NCBI RefSeq assembly: GCF_932294415.1
Contig: NC_065539.1
Coordinates: forward strand, 47,344,501 to 47,408,500
DNA length: 64,000 bases
Source of the DNA: Quercus robur
Taxonomy: Eukaryota; Streptophyta; Magnoliopsida; Fagales; Fagaceae
Direction of reading: 5' to 3'
Shown: piece by piece, positions 1 to 10,964 of the stretch
How positions within the stretch are numbered: position 1 is the first letter of the stretch
Layout: each line of letters begins with the position of its first letter
The notes under the pieces: generated by a model
Database searches by the model: none
What the model was told of the DNA's origin: nothing
The model's input: only the letters and a program-made list of their open reading frames with translations
Translations under genes and position numbers: made by a program

Positions 1-2048
1 TCCCATCTTGGCTTAAGCCTATACAAACTCACATTTGTTGATTCTCAAAAAAAAAAAACTCACATTTGCAAACCATTTCTTGCATGTTGAAAAGCAAAGG
101 AGGAAAAAAAAGTGTACAATGTTTCATTCTTAGATCATGTGATCAAAATGGTGGATGGTCATCCATATTACTGGCAGATAATTGTGCGCAAGGATTTCTA
201 TCTTGATGGCTAGCGGTGGAGCGTTGTTGTTCTTGGTATATACAATAAATACTGTATTGAAAATATTATAATAAATCTCGAATGAACTCTTGCTCAAATG
301 TTAACCTCTCCTTATGAGTAAGTGAGTGTTGAGTTTATGATAAAGTTATTCTTAATATTCATTTTCCTCCTTTTAAATTTGTGGCACTGAATAGTCTACA
401 CCTTCTCTAATGTTTTATTGCAGCTCTCTACTGTTTCTTCTTTGTTTTTGGTTTTATTACACCTCGAAAACACTGTTTTCTTTTGCCATGTCAATTACTT
501 TATGAGTGATCCGGATCCCCATAGCACAAATTTAGAATCCATTGAAAAACAATCATTTATAAGTTTCAAGAATCAAACTGCCAAAATCTTGTGCGATAAG
601 AGGTTATAGCACCAAGGCTGAGACCATGATCTCATTGTGAGGAAGATTTGCCAAAATGCGTTTTTTTTTGTTTGACTAATCTTTTTGTTCTTTAGTCATA
701 TTTCAAGAGATGCTCTAATGATCATCATATAAATATATGATAAAAATAAATAAATCATATAATTACTTCTCTGCATTACATGAAATCCATGCAAAAGCAG
801 TAAATGATTTTCCAATCTAGTAACAAATAAAGAAAGGAAAGGTAAGACAAAAGGGGAAAAACATAAATGAACATACAATCGTTTATCTCCACTGTTTTAT
901 ATCTATATTCACAATTAATATAAAAATATAAAAATATACATATATTAATATATGAAAGTGGACATAAAAACAAACACTTCTTTTATTTCAACAGCAGACC
1001 TACACTCTTTCAACAACGACATTACCTTCCCCAATCTCATCCACAAAAGATTTGAGGTTGTTATAGGAAGAACTACCTTCGTTGGCAGCCTCCATCGCCA
1101 ACTCCTTCCATTTCTTGGCATTCCTTCTAATTGCTTCTCCTCTCTCTCCATCTCCCACAACCAATTCCAAGCATCTCTTAATCTCATCACCTTCAACAAT
1201 CCCATCCTTATTCACCATCACTCTCACTCCTGTCTTCCACACATCTTCAGTTAGCTTTGCATTTGTCCCTTGATCAGACCACTGTGGAAGTGCTACCATC
1301 GGAACCCCTGAAACCAAACTCTCCAAAGTTGAATTCCACCCACAATGTGTTACGAAGCATCCTAGTGAAGGATGCGACAAAACCTCCACTTGGGAACACC
1401 ATGGCACTATCATTCCCATTTGTTCCAATTCCTCTCTGCAACTCAACTTCTCTTCTCCTCCATTTTCCTTAGCTCTTATGACCCACAAGAAGGGCCTCCC
1501 ACAACCCAACAATCCGCGTGCAATTTCCTCCATTTGTTGCTTCATTAAGACCGCTAAGCTCCCGAATGAAACATAGATAACCGATGATTCAGGCTTAGAG
1601 TTGAGCCATTCGATGTAGTCTGTGGAAATATCTCCTCCAAATGACTTATCTGATGGAAGTAGCGGTCCAACTGCAACCAAATTAAACTTTTCAATCGCCT
1701 TCAAGGCCTCAGGCTCTAGTGCATTAAAGGTGTTCACTAGAACTCTAGGATTGCTCTCTTTTTCAAGCGCTTCAAAGTGGGCTTGAAACATTGGGAGAAC
1801 AAAAGCGTGAGTGTTGGAAGCAAGCAAAAAGGAGGGAAGGTCACGGCTAGTGAATAATGGTAGTCCCGGTAACTTTATCGAAGATGAGGGGTAGTCATTG
1901 TTGTCGTTTCTGATAACATTGGCAAAACCGTTGAAGTAGTAGTAATATATGTCCAAAACCATGGCAGGTTGAATCCAAAGAAGCGTGGATGGAAGTTGAA
2001 GTTCACGAGCCACGTCAGCAGCCCAAGGTAGAAGCAGTGTGTAGACTA
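1..2048. repeat. Duplicated segment shared with UGT-2 region
   Basis: This stretch (the 3' flank plus about the last two thirds of UGT-1) is very similar to about 10251-12010. Both begin with the words tcccatcttggctta, share the flank through the UGT stop codon, and stay close to identical in the coding part. Similarity to copy 2 drops sharply near 2048, inside the coding region, and from there on UGT-1 resembles UGT-3 instead. The duplication may extend beyond the left edge of the window. Read by eye; no identity was computed. Confidence 0.85.
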
Positions 2049-2364
2049 TGTGTTGTTTATTGGCGGTGGAGACAATGAGGTCAGCGAGAGCTTTGGAGCC
2101 ATTGCGTTTGAGTTGATCCAATCGTTTAACTTTGTCATCCACAGGTACAACTCCGTCATCGTAGCCATCAGAGAAGGAGGCGAACAACAAGCCGTTAGGA
2201 GGAGGGCTTTTGATCATGCGACAATGGTGGGCGCTAACGGTGGTGAAGAAGGTGACATTCACCCCCAAGCGAATGAGGCGTATGGCAAATTGGAGGGCAG
2301 GGTTTATATGACCCTTCGCGGGATATGTGACTATGACAATGTGGCTTTGCTGTTGCTTTGCCAT
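1000..2364 (-). CDS. UDP-glucosyltransferase, UGT75-type (UGT-1)
   Basis: A 454-residue single-exon protein of plant UGT family 1, which moves glucose from UDP-glucose to a small acceptor, normally in the cytosol. The catalytic His is H19 in the motif PAKGHINP. The C-terminal PSPG box runs from about residue 322 to 365, starts with W, contains HCGWNS and ends in DQ; the final Gln is typical of UDP-glucose users. The stretch YTLLLPWAADVARE followed by LLWIQPA and IYYYYFNG marks the UGT75 group, whose known members act on anthocyanin, crocetin, ABA or IBA; the acceptor here cannot be read. The usual catalytic Asp is Thr, as in that group. The ATG precedes KQQQ, matching UGT-3, and a TATA box lies 86 bp upstream. 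The gene is mosaic: N-terminal third like UGT-3, the rest like UGT-2. It looks intact. Confidence 0.93.
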   Translation of the reverse strand: MAKQQQSHIVIVTYPAKGHINPALQFAIRLIRLGVNVTFFTTVSAHHCRMIKSPPPNGLLFASFSDGYDDGVVPVDDKVKRLDQLKRNGSKALADLIVSTANKQHIVYTLLLPWAADVARELQLPSTLLWIQPAMVLDIYYYYFNGFANVIRNDNNDYPSSSIKLPGLPLFTSRDLPSFLLASNTHAFVLPMFQAHFEALEKESNPRVLVNTFNALEPEALKAIEKFNLVAVGPLLPSDKSFGGDISTDYIEWLNSKPESSVIYVSFGSLAVLMKQQMEEIARGLLGCGRPFLWVIRAKENGGEEKLSCREELEQMGMIVPWCSQVEVLSHPSLGCFVTHCGWNSTLESLVSGVPMVALPQWSDQGTNAKLTEDVWKTGVRVMVNKDGIVEGDEIKRCLELVVGDGERGEAIRRNAKKWKELAMEAANEGSSSYNNLKSFVDEIGEGNVVVERV

Positions 2365-2449
2365 GATTATTTGATACTTTGATATATATGGGTTGTGAAT
2401 ATTCTAAGCTAGAATAGAAAAGCTGTTTTGTGCTTGAGATCAGTGAGAT

Positions 2450-2457
2450 TTATATAG
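2450..2457 (-). promoter_or_regulatory. TATA box of UGT-1
   Basis: Minus-strand CTATATAAAT about 86 bp upstream of the start codon. The same context (ccttctatataa on the minus strand) occurs upstream of UGT-3, which supports function. UGT-2 lacks a good match at this place. Confidence 0.6.
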
Positions 2458-2669
2458 AAGGACCAATGAATGTGAGGGTGGGCAAAGCTTAAAAATAGAG
2501 GAAAAAATTTTAGGAGCACAGTTTGTTCACGTGGCAAATTGTAAGTGGTGAGTTAATGTAAAAGCGATAAACAATTAGACACAGTCTACCACATAAAATA
2601 ATTGTAATAAGAATTATAAAATTTTATGTGGTATTAGAATTACTAAAGAGGATTTGGTAGGAGTATTAA

Positions 2670-2686
2670 TGACATTTGCAGTGACG
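2670..2686. promoter_or_regulatory. as-1-like element, UGT-1
   Basis: TGACATTTGCAGTGACG: two TGACG-type half-sites with a 7-bp spacer, one of them with one mismatch. It matches the motif upstream of UGT-3 at 62460 and UGT-2 at 12476. The spacing is that of the as-1 element bound by TGA bZIP factors. It lies about 215 bp upstream of the TATA box. Confidence 0.5.
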
Positions 2687-3077
2687 ATTTGGAGGTGGGG
2701 CTTTGTGATTTGCAATTTCTTCTTTTTAATGTTTTCATTAAAGTTTAGAGATGATAAGGACTACTAGCTTAAGGGCTTAGCTTGGTGACAAACAGTCCAA
2801 TGCATGCAATATGAATTTATAATCTGTCCAACTTGTTTCTCCTGGATGCATCTAAAGCACTAGTTTCTAAGTGGGCCCCATTATCAAAACAAAATGGCTT
2901 TCTTCACCATCATGTTTTACTTGGCATTAGTGAAAGTCCCGTATGTTGCACGGCTTTAATCAAGAATTTTCTTTTTATATATATATATATATATATATAT
3001 TTTCTTGAGAAATAATAACTAAATGAGTTATTATTACATAATTTTAGAACTTGTTTCTAATTAAATGAATGATTATT

Positions 3078-3718
3078 ATTATGTAAAATGCATAATTTTG
3101 TATATTTGTTCTTATTATAATATCTCTAATTAAAATTATCATTTAATTGTTTTTTTATGACTCCTTATTTATTTATGAAGAGAGTAATTTGAACTCAAGC
3201 AGTTAAACCTTTTCTAATACTTGTATAAACAAGGTTATCCTAAAATAATTAATTTTAAACTTAAGATTAAAAAATCAATTGTATTTATACACCTAAAAGA
3301 AATTCCATTTTCAAGTCTTGTTTTGATATTTAAATCATTTGTTTTAGCGTTGATTTTATTCAAATGGTTAACACCATAATTTATACAATTTGAGTAATGT
3401 CTCTAATTATATTGTGCTTTAATCTTTAAGAACTCATATATTAGCATTACATATGAAAAACAATCCAAATTTATGAAATTAAAAAAAAATAATAAAAAAG
3501 AAGTTAAGAAAAGATAGACTTACATATGAATTTTGACTGATGAATCTAATTTAGCTAGCCAAATATTATCTATGATCTAAAAGGATATAGGAGGAATTCT
3601 AAATTAAATTTAGTTAGACTTTTGAAGAAATATGGGAGGAATTCCGCATTCTAAGAAATTAACACAAAGCACAAACAAAATTTTAAAATATAAAAACATT
3701 GATAAAGTCTTAACAATC
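3078..3718. repeat. Tandem duplication, unit A
   Basis: Unit A begins with gtaaaatgcata and runs to cttaacaatc. It matches unit B (4458-5516) nearly word for word once a 437-bp insertion in B is set aside. Unit A is itself interrupted right at its end by the solo LTR at 3719. No coding signal seen. Confidence 0.8.
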
Positions 3719-4447
3719 TGTGGGGGTAAAATCCGTCAGTCGACGTTGGGCCATAGTACATATACTAAGCCCAACCACGACAAGAAGAAAGGGCATGGGT
3801 ATAGGGTACCCCGGCCCAACCATGTTGGGCCGGGCCTGCTTAGGGGCGTCCGAAGAGGAGTACCTCCTCGGACTCGCCAAGTGTGTGTACGTTTCACACC
3901 CTATGCATGGCGAAAAGTCATCCAATACAAAGGAACAATGCATGACGTTCTAGGAGGGGGGCAACCATGATTGCCGCATTAAATGCCAAGGAGCTACTTT
4001 TCCAGCCGCATTAATGTGGAAAGGACAGGAGCACAGAATTATCTTGGCCAGTGCAACTCACAGAAAAGAGGGAGGATGTCCTATGGGACAGGCATTCAAG
4101 TAGAGGCCCAGATGATTAACAAGTGTAGGGTCGTGATCTTAGGAAGGATGCTATATAAGAGAAGGAGATCCCCATGGCCAAAGGAGGGGCGAGCGAGAAG
4201 AAGAAAAAGATAGAAAAAGAGAAAGGAGTTAGAGACAAAAAGCAGAAGATACAGCCCCAGGGACTGTTATTCCAAAAGCTTGGAGGAATATCCTTACGTC
4301 CAACTGGTTGCATGGCTTGTTCATAACTACATTTCCTCTGTCAAAGACCTAGTTCTGTAGCCTACTCTCTACAAATTCATTGTTGAGGGACTTTTGGGCC
4401 AGAACCACCCGCCTGTTGGGCCTGAGCCCCAAAAACCGCCCCCTACA
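3719..4447 (+). mobile_element. Solo LTR of an LTR retrotransposon
   Basis: 729 bp starting TGTGGGGG and ending CCCCCTACA, flanked by the 5-bp duplication CAATC (3714-3718 and 4448-4452). A TATA-like ctatataaga lies near 4150. Unit B of the tandem duplication shows the uninterrupted site near 5505 (cttaacaatcaataag), which confirms the limits. No internal region or second LTR is present. Lineage not assigned. The short open frames inside are not genes. Confidence 0.85.
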
Positions 4448-4457
4448 CAATCAATAA

Positions 4458-5516
4458 GTAAAATGCATAGTTTTGTATATTTGTTCTTATATATAACATC
4501 TCTAATTAAAATTATCAACAAAATTTTTTAAAATTTTTTTTATAATTCCTTATTTATTAATGAAGAGAGTGATTTGAACTCAAGCAGTTAAACATTTTCT
4601 AATACTTGTATAAATAAGGTTATCCTAAAATAATTAATTTCAAACTTAAGATTAAAAAATCAACTGTATTTGTACACCTAAAAGAAATTTAATTTTCAAT
4701 TATTGTTTTGATATTTAAATCATTCGTTTTAGTGTTGATTTTATTCAAATGGTTAACACCCTAACTTATACAACTTGAGTAAATTCTCTAATTATATTGT
4801 GCTTTAGCCTTTAAGAACTCACATATTAACATTACACATGAAAAACAATCCAAAATTTTGAAATTAAAAAAAGTTAAGAAAAGATAGACTTACATAGGAA
4901 TTTGGACTGATGAATCTAATTTAGCCAAATATTAAAAGGATATGATGTAGGACACAATTTACTATTTAATTATTGTAATTTATTAATTTTGGTATTTAAT
5001 TTGTAATTTTTGTTATTTAGGTTTAGGGTTATTATTTCATTGTTTTTAGGTGCTTTTAATGCCTTTTAGGTCAAATTTGGTTCTTATTATTGTTATGTAT
5101 TAATTAGGAGTTATTTTAGAATATATTTTTTTGTCTGTCAAGTATTATGAATCCCTTAAATAAGTTTTTAAGTCTGTAAACATTTTTTTTAACAATTATT
5201 TAATCAATAAAATTCAGACTTTTGTCTTTCTATTTTCTGGTGGATTCCAAGCCCTTTCTCCTTGTGGATTTAAGGAACCCTCGAAGATTCGAGGCTATTT
5301 TTAGAAGAAAACGTGCTTTGTTTCTTATTTTTTAGATGTAGACATGTTTTATTTCTTGATACTTTCGCATCTTGCATCAGGATATAGGAGGAATTCTAAA
5401 TTAAATTTAGTTAGACTTTTGAAGAAATATGGGAGGAATTCTGCATACTATGAAATTTACACAAAGCTCAAACAAAAAAATAGATAAACATTGATAAAGT
5501 CTTAACAATCAATAAG
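4458..5516. repeat. Tandem duplication, unit B
   Basis: Second copy of the segment at 3078-3718, interrupted by a 437-bp solo LTR (4943-5379). Each unit carries one insertion that the other lacks, so the duplication is older than both insertions. Confidence 0.8.
4943..5379 (+). mobile_element. Solo LTR of a second retrotransposon family
   Basis: 437 bp starting TGATGTAGG and ending CTTGCATCA, with the 5-bp target duplication GGATA at 4938-4942 and 5380-5384. Unit A near 3585 shows the empty site (aaaggatataggagg). An AATAAA polyadenylation-type signal lies near 5207. Family not assigned. Confidence 0.85.
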
Positions 5517-6439
5517 TAATGATAAAAAAAAATAACCAGTAAGTAAAAGTGACTTAGAATAAAATTGCACTACAGCACATGAGAGACATGTTTTGAACCA
5601 AATTTTCGTAGTGATAATCAATTGAAAAAAAATAAAAACCCTTACAAACTAAATACATAGAATAATTAAAACCTAAAACACACAAAATAGTTCAAAAGTT
5701 GAAAATTTGAAATAAAAAATAAAAAACTTACCTAAGAGTAATCAAGAACTTAAATGGGTGAACCATGTTTTGCTTCTGTAATTATAGTAGACTTCCTTTA
5801 ATATAATATCCATACATGAACATTTAGAAACAAATAACAGTAAGTAAGATAAACTTATTTAATCAAAACTATCATATACAAATACATATGTGTAATTTGC
5901 AACTTGAAAAAAACAAAAATAAACAAAAATATGGGGTGCAAGAAGGATTCTATGGAAATTTAGACCATTGATGAATATATATGATTTTTGAAATTTTGAT
6001 AATGGATTTTTAGTTGGAGTAGGATTTAAATTTCTAAAACTTAGATGATAAAGTTTTAGCTAAATTAAATTAGAATTAACTTTTATCCCTTGATTTGAAG
6101 AAATATATCCTAAAAATTAATAAAATAATTTTTTTAAATAATTAATAAAATGTAGGATGCAACTTGAGAGGAAAAAAGTGTGGGGTGTTGTCAGTTGTGT
6201 AGGATTCCGTATTTTAGTTTAGAATTTTTATTTTTAATTTTTTATTATTAGGGAAGGAAGTTAAAAAAAAAATTATAATAGACTTTTAGTTTGAATAGAA
6301 TTTAAAATTTTTAAAATCTAAATGATAAAATTTTACATAAATTAAACTATTGTTAATTTAGTAGTTGTTTATTAGGAGAGAGATCTAACTTATACGTTCA
6401 GTCATAAATTAAAGATATCATTTTTGTGGTTGACATTTT
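5517..6439. other. AT-rich intergenic, nothing recognised
   Basis: Very AT-rich DNA with no long open frame, no recognisable domain and no clear terminal repeats on either strand. Confidence 0.6.
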
Positions 6440-6760
6440 TAAACCAAATGTTGAAGAAAATATTGGAAAGGTCTTCTATGGTGTTGGTAACGTTTGTTGT
6501 TAATTTTTACAAAACCTTAACTTTTTTTATCTTGTTTTCTCTTAATCTTTTATGTTTTTTATATATAGAGAGGAGAAAGACATAAAAGAGAGCAAAAATA
6601 CATATTTAACCTCATTTTTAACATGGGTAGGTTATGGAATCCTAACTGAGTTAACTTTAGATGGGTAAAGTATCAAATTTCAAGTCATGAGTAGACAACT
6701 TAAATTTCAACTAAAACAAAGGTGGATAAGTTGTAATTAGCCCAAGAAATAGAATTTCCC
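6440..6760 (+). repeat. Dispersed repeat, inverted relative to 9375-9660
   Basis: About 300 bp that matches the reverse complement of 9375-9660, including blocks such as cttgttttctcttaatcttt and acataaaagagagcaaaaat. No terminal inverted repeats or target duplication could be fixed, so the family is unknown; a MITE or an old LTR piece is possible. Confidence 0.65.
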
Positions 6761-7319
6761 AATATAGCACCTCTAGGTGCGACAAGGAAAATGCATATGA
6801 ATTAAGTTTAGGCTGCATTTGGTTTTAAGGATTTTGAACCGATGGATGTAAAAAAGGTAATTGTTGGTACTAATTGCTTTAATTGAATTTAAGAACACAT
6901 TCAATATTTGTGTCTGACTGTTTTTAGTTTATTATCTGGATAATGTTGTGCTTGCAATATATAGGGAGACATTTGAATAATAAATTTTGTGTTCTCCCTA
7001 TGTTTGCTTAATATGGAAACAAAATCATAGCAAAATAACAAAACTAACCCATGCATACGTAATTGTGACGATATGAGGTGTAACATTTGAAAGTTAGTGA
7101 GAGAGAGAGAGTATCATATAGATTTATCAACTCCTGTGAATCTATACAACATTTATATCCTTCCAATACAAATACGTATGCGTAAGTTTCAACTCGAAAA
7201 AAAAAAAGAAAAAAAGTGGGGTGCAAGAGAGATTCTATGGAGAAACTATTGGTGAATATATATAAGTTTTGAAATTTTGATAATAGATTTTTAGTTGGAG
7301 TAAAATTTAAATTTTTGAA

Positions 7320-8060
7320 TCTTATATGTATGTTGCATGTTTTGTTAAAGTACTTATGGTTACTTTATCTAAAGAAATTGATAAGAATAAATAAGTTGTT
7401 GTCTCTATCAATTAAAACTTAGATGCATGTTACATGTTTTGTTAAAACACATATTACTTTATTTAAAAAAATGATAAGAACAGATAAGTTCTTGTCTCTA
7501 TCAGATGCATGCTACATGTTTTTTTAAAACACTTATTGTTACTTTATTTAAAGAAATTGATAAGAAAAAAAAAAGTTCTTATCTGTATCAACTAAAATTT
7601 AGATGCATGTTGCATATTTTCATTAAAATGCTTATTGTTATTTTATCTAAAATGCATGTATGTTGCATGTCTTGTTAAAACATTTATTGTTACTTTATCT
7701 AAAGAAAGAACAAATTGGTTGTTGTCCCTATCTAAAAAATTGTTTTTATCTAAAATATTGCTATAATTTGGGGCGCAACTATGACTTCTAAGCCCAAATT
7801 TTATTATATATTATGTGATATGATATGATTTATTTAATGAAATTGATAAGAACAAATAAGTTTTTGTCTCTATCAACTGAAACTTTGATGTATGTTGCAT
7901 ATTTTGTTAAAACACTTATTGTTACTTTATTTTTTAAAAAAATTGATAAGAACAAATAATTTATTGTCTCTATCAACTGAAACTTATATGCATGTTGCAT
8001 GTTTTTTTTAAAAAATTATTTTATCCAAAATATTGTTGTAATTTGGTGAAGCCACTTGGC
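7320..8060. repeat. Minisatellite of about 95-bp units
   Basis: About seven imperfect units, each with a gatgcatgttgcatgttttg block, then ttattgttactttat, then aaattgataagaacaaataa and tgtctctatcaa. Units differ by small indels. No coding potential. 6761-7319 and 8061-8430 hold nothing else I recognise. Confidence 0.75.
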
Positions 8061-8430
8061 AAAACCATGATTTCTAAGCCCAACTTTTATTAGATAGTAT
8101 ATGATTATATTGGGCAAGAATTTAAGCTTTTGAGGGCCAAATGGAAGCATGAGGTGTACAACTAGGTTATGAGTAGTGATTATTACACACTCAATTTGAA
8201 AATTGTGTCACAATTTCAATTAATTTTTCATGTGGTGTGTAATTGCTTTTATCTTTAGGTTATATAGACATATAACAAGTTTTCATTCTCATACATTTAT
8301 ATTCATTTTTACGGGTTAAAATGTGGTCTTTTTTAAAATTTAAATATTTTTGCATTATCAATTGTAGAAATATTTGTGAAGTAGTAGATGTGAACTAGTA
8401 TGAAAATATATGTTTCCTAGATAATATGTT

Positions 8431-8575
8431 GTGAGAAAGAGAACCTGGTGGTGTCAAGACATCTTAATTGTTATGGCTGACCATTGATTAGTTGATATGG
8501 ATTGTGAGAAAGAGAAGCTGTCGGTGGTGTCAAGGCATCTGTTATAGCTGATCATCGATTAGTTGATATAGATTG
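8431..8575. repeat. Two-copy tandem repeat of about 70 bp
   Basis: The block ttgtgagaaagagaa, then ggtggtgtcaag, then catctg or catctt, then gattagttgatat occurs twice in a row with small differences. Confidence 0.65.
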
Positions 8576-8812
8576 TATGCTCTATAATTATTACAGAGGC
8601 ACTCAAAATTTTTCATAGTTTTTTTTTTGGTTGAAATATACTATTAATTCCAGAAGTTTATCAATTAAGCATTTTTTAAATTTTGATTTCTAAAGTTTCA
8701 CCTGAGCAGTATTGTTTTCTAAACTTTTAAAGATGAGAATTATTAGTCTTTTGTCAACTTCTGTTGTATACGGAATTCTCAGTTGCATAACTTAGCAACG
8801 TATCAATGAGGC

Positions 8813-8999
8813 TAATTAGGGGCAACATGAATGCAGCAATTTCATGCTTCACAATCCAAATGTAGAAGTCCCGTCCTTGCATTTGGTAAAAGAGTTTGAT
8901 AAAGGACCAATTAGCACCTATGATGCTGATAAAATTGTGAAATTGAGAGATCTAAGGCACCTCAAAGTTATAGCCTTAAATTCTCTTCTGGCTTGCCCA
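8813..8999 (+). pseudogene. Short open stretch, possible exon relic
   Basis: About 60 codons without a stop on the plus strand, ending CPR-stop at 8997-8999, preceded by a stop. It includes VKEFDKGPISTYDADKIVKL, which looks protein-like rather than low-complexity, in a region otherwise full of stops. I do not recognise the family. No start codon or clear splice pair was found, so a gene relic is only a guess. Confidence 0.2.
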
Positions 9000-10250
9000 A
9001 GGTAAATTGCAAAACTTTACCCAATGAACTGATAGTCCTCTCCTTAAACAAGACCTTCTAACAGAAGATTGCAAATCTCATCATTTCCAACCAGCCCTTG
9101 TGGCTGCATTAGTTTTCTTGTCTAGCCTTCGTCATATATAAACATGACGACGTGTGCATTTAAGTACATGTTGCAAATAAACTAAAAAAAAAAAAAAGGT
9201 TCATGCTGCAACAACTCCAAATTTTAATGTTCTAACTTGAGTATCATAGCCCAATATGACTTGGCTCATCTCTGTTTTATAACCGAGATAACCATTTCAT
9301 CAGCAGCTCTCACATAGTCCCACTACCAGTTAAGACCAACAACTTTCTAATAGTACTCTAGCTTAGAAAGAAATAAGGGCTAATTACAATTTACTAACGT
9401 GGTTTAGCCAAAATTTAAATTGTTTACTTGTAATTTGAAATTTGGCACTTTGCTATAAGATTAGTTCAGTTAGAGTTCTGTAACTCATCTCTATTAAAAA
9501 TGAGACTAAATATGTATTTTTGTTCTCTTTTATGTCTCTCTCATTTCAAAACATAAAAAACACAAAAGATTAAGAGAAAACAAGATCAAAAAGTAAGAGT
9601 TTTGTAAAAATTGAAAACAAACATTACCACCACCATAGAAATTTCTGTCAAGAATAATCTCTGTTGTTTCATTTTAATTTTTCCTACCTTTGTTCTTTTA
9701 AATTTTAGTATCTGTTTTGAAAATACTTGAACTCAATTAGTCTAATTATTGTTGTCAAGAACTATTTCTTGCAATCTTAGGCTCTACAATCCTAGTGTCA
9801 ACAGACTTGGGCATCATCCCATGAATACAGCAAAAATCTAAAGTTGATCAGTATTGTGTTTTTGCCAAGTTCCGTGACTATACATAAGTACAAATCCAAC
9901 TGCGCCTAACTGCCTAAGTCTTCCTTCAGTCAAAACTCCTCACAAAACCCACCATTAACGAACCCCAAAAGCCAATTACAAACCCAGCCTTCTTCTCATA
10001 TGAGCTATGGAGGTGCAACAAATTTGAAGTCTGAATTTATTGATGGGTATTTTTTGGATTTTTTGGTTTGCCTTTGAATTTTTATTATATATTACGTTCT
10101 TCTATAGGATTATAGACTTCACAATGAATTAGGTATATAAATTCAAATGAACAGGATTATATTGAAAATTTTAACATCCAGGATCCAACCGCCACATCAA
10201 GATTATCGGCCAAAAAAATTATGTATTAATGAGTCGTGAGTCATAAATAT
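9000..10250. other. Intergenic between repeat block and UGT-2 flank
   Basis: AT-rich with no gene seen apart from the dispersed repeat at 9375-9660. From about 10251 the sequence becomes the duplicated 3' flank of UGT-2, a match to position 1 onward. Confidence 0.6.
9375..9660 (-). repeat. Dispersed repeat, inverted copy of 6440-6760
   Basis: Reverse-complement partner of 6440-6760, about 80-85% alike by eye. The two copies are about 2.7 kb apart and could fold on each other; equally they may be two independent insertions. Confidence 0.65.
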
Positions 10251-10620
10251 TCCCATCTTGGCTTAATTAAGCCTATACAAACTCACATTTGCAAACCATT
10301 TCTTGCATGTTGAAAAGCGAAGGAGGAAAAAAAAATGGTGTACAATGTTTCATTCTTAGATCATGTGATCAAAATGGTGGATGGTCATCTATATATACTG
10401 GCAGATATTTGTGCGCAAGGATTTCTGTCTTGATGGCTAGCTGTGGAGCGTTGTTGTTCTTGGTACATACAGATATTTTCAATACTGTATTGAAAATATT
10501 ATAATAAATTTGGAATGAACTCTTGCTCAAATCTTAACCTCTCCTTATGAGTAAGTGAGTCTTGAGTTTATAATAAAGTTATTCTTAATATTCATTTTCC
10601 TTCCTTTAAATTTGTGGCAC

Positions 10621-10783
10621 TGGATAGTCTACACCTTTTCTAATGTTTTATTGCAGCTCTCTATTGTTGATTTCTTTTTTGTTTTTGGGAACACGTTTTA
10701 TTGCAGCTCTCTATTGTTGTTTTCTTTTTGTTTTTGGGAACACCATGGCACAATAAAACATTAGAAAAGGTGTAGACTATCCA
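10621..10783. repeat. Inverted repeat around a 50-bp tandem duplication
   Basis: A perfect 33-nt inverted repeat (10621-10653 against 10751-10783) encloses two direct copies of a 50-bp unit (10645-10694 and 10695-10744). The homologous place downstream of UGT-1 (about 385-820) has a single copy of the unit and about 330 bp of other sequence instead. The layout looks like a template-switch rearrangement in the UGT-2 flank. Confidence 0.85.
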
Positions 10784-10964
10784 ATCTAGTAACAAATAAA
10801 GAAAGAAAAGGTAAGACAAAAGGGGAAAAACATAAATTAATCAATATACAATCGTTTATCTCCACTGTTTTATATCTATATTCACAATTTATATAAAAAT
10901 GTACATATATTAATATATGAAAGTGGACATAAAAACAAACACTTCTTTTATTTCAACAGCAGAC

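Larger units (their letters stand above)
2365..2960. promoter_or_regulatory. UGT-1 upstream region shared with UGT-3
   Basis: Word-level similarity with the region upstream of UGT-3 extends to about 2940 (gtgggcccc, cttggcatt and other shared blocks), so the promoters of these two genes come from one ancestor. UGT-2 shares only the block around the as-1-like motif. A short (AT)n microsatellite lies at about 2976-3000. Confidence 0.6.

Noticed and set aside
952-1472. Open frames on the plus strand across the UGT-1 C-terminus (and similar ones at 10917-11437 and 60830-61220)
   Set aside because: They are mirror readings of the conserved UGT coding strand, recur only because the UGTs are alike, and show no known domain.
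3632-4313. Open frames inside 3632-4313
   Set aside because: They lie inside a solo LTR with defined ends and target duplication and have no domain.
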